From CAYPNP01 sp964412195 (GTDB lineage Bacteria; Acidobacteriota; JAAYUB01): a stretch of DNA of 64,000 bases. The DNA is taken from the NCBI GenBank assembly GCA_964412195.1, contig CAYPNP010000007.1, forward strand, positions 62,001 through 126,000. The letters are read 5' to 3'. This document shows, piece after piece, positions 59,828 through 64,000 of the stretch (the stretch's first letter is position 1; every line of letters begins with the position of its first letter). The notes beneath the pieces are model-generated. The model was given only the letters and a program-made list of their open reading frames with translations, made no database searches and was not told where the DNA came from. The translations under genes were made by a program, and so were the position numbers.

Positions 59828-59895
59828 TCCCCCCGCCGTCAAGCGGCAGTACTATTGGATTGTCATCCCCAAGCTATGTCACAACCCGGACACTG

Positions 59896-60039
59896 GCAGG
59901 CGGTCAGTACCGACAAGCGTCAGCTGTCGGCGGGTAACTGAACTCAGCTGGAGACAACGATCTGCATCATCAAGAAAATAAAATAGTTGAGTAACATCTC
60001 GCGCCGACAGCTGACGCTTGCCGGTACTGACTGCTTGCC
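59896..60039. repeat. Dispersed ~140-bp element with terminal inverted repeats, copy B
   Basis: Inverted ends GGCAGGCGGTCAGTACCG (59896 onward) and CGGTACTGACTGCTTGCC (ending 60039), with AAGCGTCAGCTG/CAGCTGACGCTT inside. It is homologous over its length to copy A at 6075-6215. Confidence 0.87.
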
Positions 60040-60210
60040 GGGTTGCAAGAGCTCGGTCCTTCACTCTCACCCGGGCGAGCCTCCCGGTTCAGGGAGGTTC
60101 GGCCATGAAATGAGCAGTATCACGAGTTGCGACTCAGCCTCCCCTGCGTCCGAAGCCATCCTGAGAATTTTTTTGGATTTTTTTGGAACCCGGCGAATCT
60201 TTTTTTCGTA

Positions 60211-60284
60211 TCTCTTAATAAATTAGTTGACATCGCCCGCGCGGTGCCCTACGATCGACTTGGAATTATTAATTCTTTAAGAGA
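60211..60284. promoter_or_regulatory. Inverted operator sites flanking the blaI promoter
   Basis: TCTCTTAATAAATTA (60211-60225) and TAATTCTTTAAGAGA (60270-60284) are inverted repeats with two or three mismatches on either side of the promoter, with an inner palindrome AATTATTAATT (60264-60274). BlaI-type repressors bind such dyads next to their own promoters, so self-repression is likely (inference). Confidence 0.55.
60227..60255 (+). promoter_or_regulatory. Promoter of blaI/M56 operon
   Basis: A consensus TTGACA (60227-60232), a 17-bp spacer and TACGAT (60250-60255), 41 bp before the ATG. Confidence 0.75.
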
Positions 60285-60296
60285 AAGGAAGCGACG

Positions 60297-60686
60297 ATGC
60301 CCCGGAAAAGCTCCAAGACCCTGACCGACGCCGAGCTGGCGGTCATGCAGGTGCTGTGGGAGCGCGGATCGGCCACGGTGGCCGAGGTGGCCGAGACCCT
60401 CTCCCGCGAGAAGCCGTGGGCCTATAACACCGTGCTGACCTTCCTGCGCATCCTGGAGCGCAAGGGCTACGCCGGCCACACCAAGCAGGGGCGCGCCTTC
60501 GTTTACCGGCCCCGGGTGGAGCGCGGCGACGCCCGGCGCCACGCCCTGCGGGACCTCCTGGGCCGCTTCTTCGACGGCTCGCCCGAGCTGCTGGTCCAGA
60601 ACATCCTGGAGGCGGGCGAAATCGATCCAGCCGAGATGGACCGGATCCGGGCGCTCCTGGACGAAGCCGACCGGAGGCCGTCATGA
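60297..60686 (+). CDS. BlaI/MecI-family transcriptional repressor
   Basis: 129 residues with a winged-helix domain: LTDAELAVMQVLWERGSATV, EVAETLSREKPWAYNTVLTF and LRILERKGYAGHTKQGRAFVYRP. The C-terminal dimerisation and cleavage helices follow. Family members repress beta-lactamase or other operons until a paired M56 sensor peptidase cleaves them. AAGGAAG precedes the ATG. It overlaps the M56 gene by ATGA. Confidence 0.92.
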   Translation: MPRKSSKTLTDAELAVMQVLWERGSATVAEVAETLSREKPWAYNTVLTFLRILERKGYAGHTKQGRAFVYRPRVERGDARRHALRDLLGRFFDGSPELLVQNILEAGEIDPAEMDRIRALLDEADRRPS

Positions 60687-62569
60687 TCCCCGCCCTGACA
60701 AACCCATCGCTGCCGCAGGCAGCCGTCATCGGGCTGATCCACGGCCTGGTCGGTGGGCTGGCCCTCACCGCCCTGGCCGCCGCCCTGCTCCGTCTGCTGG
60801 GCGAGCGGGTCAGCGCCGCGACCCGCCACGCCATCTGGTGGGGCGTCCTGCTGGCCGTTGCGGCCATGACCGTCATCCCGGCGGTCCGGCCGGCCTCACC
60901 CGCGGCGGTTTTTCCGGCCGTGGCGGCCGCCCCCGACCCCGACGGAAAATCCGGGGTCCCCGCCAGCGCGCGCGCGGCGGTGATCCCCCGCCCACCCGCT
61001 CCAGAGACTGGCGCAGCCGACCGGTCCGCACCCGTCCCGACACCGGTCCGACAAAGCCCGGCTAGTGCTTCGACAAGCTCCGTTTCCTCGATCCGAGCCG
61101 AAGCGCCGGCGGCGGCCCAGGCGGTCCCGTCCCCCCGGCCCCTGTTCCGCATGGCCCTGCCGGACGGCCCCTGGATCCCGGCGGCGTTCGGCCTGTGGCT
61201 CGCCGTGGCGGCGGTCCGGCTGGTCCGGCTGGGCCGCGACGGCGCCGCCTTGGCGCGGCTGAAGCGGACGGCCGGCCCGTTCGAATTCCCCAACCTCGCG
61301 CCGCTGCGGCGCCACCTGGCCCGCAAGGGGTTGCGCCGCCCGCTGCGGCTCGGGGTGTCGGGCCGCATCGGCGTCCCGCTCCTGGCCGGCCTGTCCCGCC
61401 CCCGGATCCTGATCCCGGAGGCCATGGCCGGGCGCCTGTCCGACGAGGAGCTGTCCGGCGTGGTGCTGCACGAAGCCGGCCACCTGCGGCGCTACGACGA
61501 CTGGGCGGCGCTGGCCCAGCACCTGCTGGCGGCGTTGCTCTGGCCTCTGCCCGCTGTCGCCTGGATCAGCCGCCGCCTGGCGCTGGAGCAGGAGCTGGCC
61601 TGCGACGCCTGGGTCGTGACCGTGACCGGCGCCCGCCGCCCCTACGCGGCCTGCCTCGCCCGCCTGGCCGAGCTGGCTGCCGGAGGGCGGGCCCCGCTGG
61701 CCGCGCCGGGCGTGATCCATCCCCCCAAAACCATCACCCGGAGGATTGCCATGTTGCTAGACCCCCATCGCACCATCCGCCCCCGCCTCTCCTGGCTGCT
61801 GCTGGGACTGGCGACGGGCCTCCTCGCCGCGGCGGTATACCAGTTCGGTGCCGCGGCCCCCTGGATCGTCCTGGCCGACACCACCCCGACGGCCAAGGCC
61901 TCCACCGCCCCGCAAGACAAGCCCGCCGAGTCGAAATCCGCGGCCAAGCCGTCCGAGGTAAAACCCGTAGCCAAGCCTGCCCCTGTCCCGGCGCCCAAGC
62001 CCGTCGCCAAGGCCCAGCCAGTCGTCAAGATCCAACCGAAAGACCAGGCCGTCGATGCCGAAGCGGAGGCCCGGCACGCACGCGTGGAGGAAGCCGCCCG
62101 CCGCGCCGAGGCCGAAGCGGAACGCATGGAGCACGAGTTCGACCGGCTGGGTGACGAGCTGAGCGCCATGCTGGAAAAGGAGCTGGCGCCCCTGGAGGAA
62201 GCCATCGAAAAGGCGGCGGAAGAGCTCGCCCAGATCCACGAGGGCAAGATCGAGGCGCTCGCCGAAGAGATGGAAAATCTGGCCGAATCCGAAAAGGAAG
62301 GGCACAAGCTGACCGCCGAGCAGGAGCAGCGCATGAAGGAGCTGCAGGCCCAGATGGAGGCGATGAGCGCCCAGATCCAGAAGACCGTCCAGGAGAAAAT
62401 CGAGCCGCTGCAGAAGCAGATCCAGGAGAAGATCCAAGCCACCGCCCCGCAGCGCAAGGAGTTCATCCGCCAGGCCATCGAGCAGCTCCAGCAGGAACTC
62501 AAGCGGATCGAGGAAGAGGAGAAGGCGGCGCAGAGCAAATCCGAGGCGCCCGCGCAGCCCCCGAAATAA
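60683..62569 (+). CDS. M56 (BlaR1-like) membrane metallopeptidase with C-terminal coiled coil
   Basis: 628 residues. Membrane helices at about 14-36 and 50-68, an Ala/Pro-rich loop, a helix near 165-182, then the zinc motif HEAGH (His263, Glu264, His267) and third-ligand region LEQELACDAW. A further helix at about 363-390 follows. Instead of a penicillin-binding sensor domain the C-terminus (about 440-620) is a highly charged Glu/Lys coiled coil. It probably cleaves the BlaI-like partner when an envelope signal is sensed; the signal is unknown and need not be beta-lactam. Confidence 0.88.
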   Translation: MIPALTNPSLPQAAVIGLIHGLVGGLALTALAAALLRLLGERVSAATRHAIWWGVLLAVAAMTVIPAVRPASPAAVFPAVAAAPDPDGKSGVPASARAAVIPRPPAPETGAADRSAPVPTPVRQSPASASTSSVSSIRAEAPAAAQAVPSPRPLFRMALPDGPWIPAAFGLWLAVAAVRLVRLGRDGAALARLKRTAGPFEFPNLAPLRRHLARKGLRRPLRLGVSGRIGVPLLAGLSRPRILIPEAMAGRLSDEELSGVVLHEAGHLRRYDDWAALAQHLLAALLWPLPAVAWISRRLALEQELACDAWVVTVTGARRPYAACLARLAELAAGGRAPLAAPGVIHPPKTITRRIAMLLDPHRTIRPRLSWLLLGLATGLLAAAVYQFGAAAPWIVLADTTPTAKASTAPQDKPAESKSAAKPSEVKPVAKPAPVPAPKPVAKAQPVVKIQPKDQAVDAEAEARHARVEEAARRAEAEAERMEHEFDRLGDELSAMLEKELAPLEEAIEKAAEELAQIHEGKIEALAEEMENLAESEKEGHKLTAEQEQRMKELQAQMEAMSAQIQKTVQEKIEPLQKQIQEKIQATAPQRKEFIRQAIEQLQQELKRIEEEEKAAQSKSEAPAQPPK

Positions 62570-62679
62570 GGAATTCCCACCACCAATCCTGACTCCGCGT
62601 TCCACTGACGGCCCGCCTCCCCCGGGAGCGGGCCGTCCTGTTTGGGCCGCGCGCCGGCCGGCCCCTCACCGGCCTGTCC

Positions 62680-64000
62680 TCAGGGGATGAGCCGCTCCGA
62701 GGCCCCGGCGGCCACCCGCGCCGCCGACTCGATGGCGATGGCGGCCAGCGCCGCCCCGTAGTCCAGGTCGATGTTCTCCATGGTGTCGTGGGTGTCGTGG
62801 TAGCCCTGCCGGCTGATGTCGTAGTTCTCCATGAATAGGACGACCGGAATCCCCGCATCAGAGAGGATCTGCCCGTCGGTGTTGTACAGCGCGCTGCGCG
62901 GGTCCTGCTTCGGCCGGACCTCACCGTGCAGCGGGAGGTGCGCGGCGATGGGCGGGATGGCGCGCCCGTCCGGGCTGCGCCTTCCCCGCCCCAGGCCCCG
63001 GCGCGACGGGCGACGGTTCCAGGCCGGCACCCGCGCGTTCCAGATCATGTTGGCCAGGTGCGCCTGCCAGGCCAGCTCCATCGATTCCCGGCTGGTGCCG
63101 GGGGCGATCTGGAAGATGTCCCGGTCGCGGTCGGTGTTGTGGGCGATCATGTCCATCACGTACACCCCCTCGACCCGCGCCGCGGAGAGGTCCACCATCC
63201 GCGAGTCGGGCAGGCGCAGCCGGAGCGACCGCCCGACCAGCGCCTCGGCCAGGTGGCGCGCCCCCATGCAGTCCGACGGGAACTCCTCCCCGGTGAGGTG
63301 GACCAGCCAGACGTCGCAGTCGAGCCGCCCCGCCCGGCTGAGCTCCAGGAAGATCGGCGCCGCCAGCAGGAGCACCGCCGTGGCGGAGTAGTTGTCGTCC
63401 GCGCCCGCGGCGGCCAGGCGGGCGCCGGTGCCACCTTGGTCCTTCTCGTAGCAGTCCTCCATGTAGGCGGTGTCGTAGTGGTCGGCCAGGACCACGGCGC
63501 GGCTCCGGTCGCGGCCCGGGATGACCACCATCAGGTTCCGCTCTTCCGCCTTCCCCTCCTGGTTGCGCCGCCAGCCGCCCATCCAGGGGAAGTCGAAATC
63601 GGTCCGCCAGCGGAAGGGCAGGTCGCCCGCCAGGGCCTGTCCTGCCATGCCGGTGCGCGTGATCGCCTGCCGGTGGCACTCGAGGAGGTGGTCGCCCAGG
63701 GCGTCGAGGTCGCGGCGATGGTGCGGGCGCTCGGCTTGGGTGACAGGGTCATCGGCGCAGTCGGCATTTTCCTTGGTGACAAACCGGCCCTCGGCCAACT
63801 CGGCGATCGTCTTCCAGTAGGCCACTTCGAAGGAGCGGCGGGCGGTCCACCGGAAGGTGATGGGCTCGGGCAGCTTCGGGCGGGCCCGGCGGCCCGCCTT
63901 CGGCGGCGGCCCCATCCGGGTTTCGAGGTCCCGGGCCATGGCGCTCCAGGTCGCAGCATCCGCGCCCAGGCGCGCCAGCGACTCCAGCCAGTCCTCCAGA
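62680..64000 (-). CDS. M28 family zinc peptidase, 5' end beyond window
   Basis: The reverse frame is open from 62680 through the right edge, so the N-terminus is outside the window; the in-frame ATG at 63939 is preceded by at least 20 further codons (ending in ATWSA). M28 metal ligands are visible: ADHYDTA (His, Asp), GADDNYSAT (Asp), TGEEFPSDCMGARH (Glu-Glu), MDMIAHNTD and HDTHDTMENIDLDYG. Such aminopeptidases or carboxypeptidases release amino acids. No signal peptide can be judged. It converges with the M56 gene. Confidence 0.87.
   Translation of the reverse strand, partial: LEDWLESLARLGADAATWSAMARDLETRMGPPPKAGRRARPKLPEPITFRWTARRSFEVAYWKTIAELAEGRFVTKENADCADDPVTQAERPHHRRDLDALGDHLLECHRQAITRTGMAGQALAGDLPFRWRTDFDFPWMGGWRRNQEGKAEERNLMVVIPGRDRSRAVVLADHYDTAYMEDCYEKDQGGTGARLAAAGADDNYSATAVLLLAAPIFLELSRAGRLDCDVWLVHLTGEEFPSDCMGARHLAEALVGRSLRLRLPDSRMVDLSAARVEGVYVMDMIAHNTDRDRDIFQIAPGTSRESMELAWQAHLANMIWNARVPAWNRRPSRRGLGRGRRSPDGRAIPPIAAHLPLHGEVRPKQDPRSALYNTDGQILSDAGIPVVLFMENYDISRQGYHDTHDTMENIDLDYGAALAAIAIESAARVAAGASERLIP

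Larger units (their letters stand above)
59828..60296. other. 469-bp intergenic region with MITE copy B and the blaI promoter
   Basis: No supported gene. It holds MITE copy B (59896-60039), a T-rich tract (60170-60210) and the BlaI promoter and operator region (60211-60284). Confidence 0.7.

Noticed and set aside
1..64000. tRNA, rRNA and riboswitch search by eye
   Set aside because: No cloverleaf, rRNA segment or recognisable riboswitch core was found; a covariance-model scan would be needed to exclude small RNAs.

Overview
The window is a GC-rich stretch (roughly two thirds G+C by eye) from a Gram-negative, probably anaerobic or facultative bacterium. Gram-negative envelope: a complete type II secretion (T2SS) cluster with secretin, a TonB-like protein, ADP-heptose epimerase and lipoprotein-type genes. 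Anaerobic tendency: a tungsten-type aldehyde:ferredoxin oxidoreductase with a four-cluster ferredoxin. Together with FHA and Ser/Thr-kinase signalling, several ECF sigma/anti-sigma pairs, a dockerin-like tail, LipM-type octanoyltransferase and M16/M28/C69/C10 peptidases, this looks most like an Acidobacteriota-type genome. That placement is inference; no rRNA is present. No tRNA, rRNA, CRISPR array or prophage was found.

Layout. 1-2558: 3' part of a secreted HExxH metallopeptidase running off the left edge. 2.7-6.1 kb: TonB-like protein, lipM, a double-domain Usp and ppa. 6.3-9.2 kb: Nudix / alpha-beta hydrolase / histidine kinase operon with ATGA overlaps. 9.3-12.0 kb: GT2-like protein and Bat-type (BatD-like, VWA) proteins. 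12.1-13.5 kb: secreted C10 cysteine peptidase with dockerin. 13.9-17.6 kb: single-chain MmeI-like restriction-modification enzyme whose putative target-recognition segment is AT-rich, overlapped by a small AT-rich gene with a HEPN-type R-x4-H motif. 17.8-24.7 kb: zinc-ribbon hypothetical, hldD, a tandem M16 peptidase, murB and a PHP phosphoesterase. 24.8-30.3 kb: sigma / anti-sigma / TPR / FG-GAP-like / GT2 / GT4 series. 30.4-44.1 kb: a continuous minus-strand array of sigma, anti-sigma, secreted protein, gspE-F-G-H-I-J-K-L-M-C-D, closed by an intrinsic terminator. 44.3-50.3 kb: C69 peptidase and a protease-FHA / FHA / Ser-Thr kinase operon. 50.4-53.3 kb: PH-like secreted protein, ferredoxin, AOR. 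53.6-58 kb: trxB, hemL, hemB, trpF. 58.1-62.6 kb: two secreted proteins and a BlaI/M56 regulatory pair. 62.7 kb to the right edge: M28 peptidase, 5' end outside the window.

The most unusual content is non-coding. Five intergenic elements (23.6, 53.4-53.6, 54.6, 56.1 and 57.3 kb) share one architecture: short degenerate direct repeats of an element-specific unit, followed by related or inverted copies, so that most can fold into long hairpins. Separately there is a dispersed ~140-bp element with terminal inverted repeats (6075-6215 and 59896-60039), a 134-bp palindromic element at 17658-17791 with a lone arm at 6231-6248, and a 30-bp perfect inverted repeat at 13690-13873. Sigma-70-like promoters with 17-18 bp spacers or extended -10 boxes can be read upstream of many genes, including a divergent pair with overlapping -10 hexamers between the Usp gene and ppa.

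Start codons were chosen from Shine-Dalgarno sequences and gene overlaps. Long antisense frames common in high-GC DNA were discarded.
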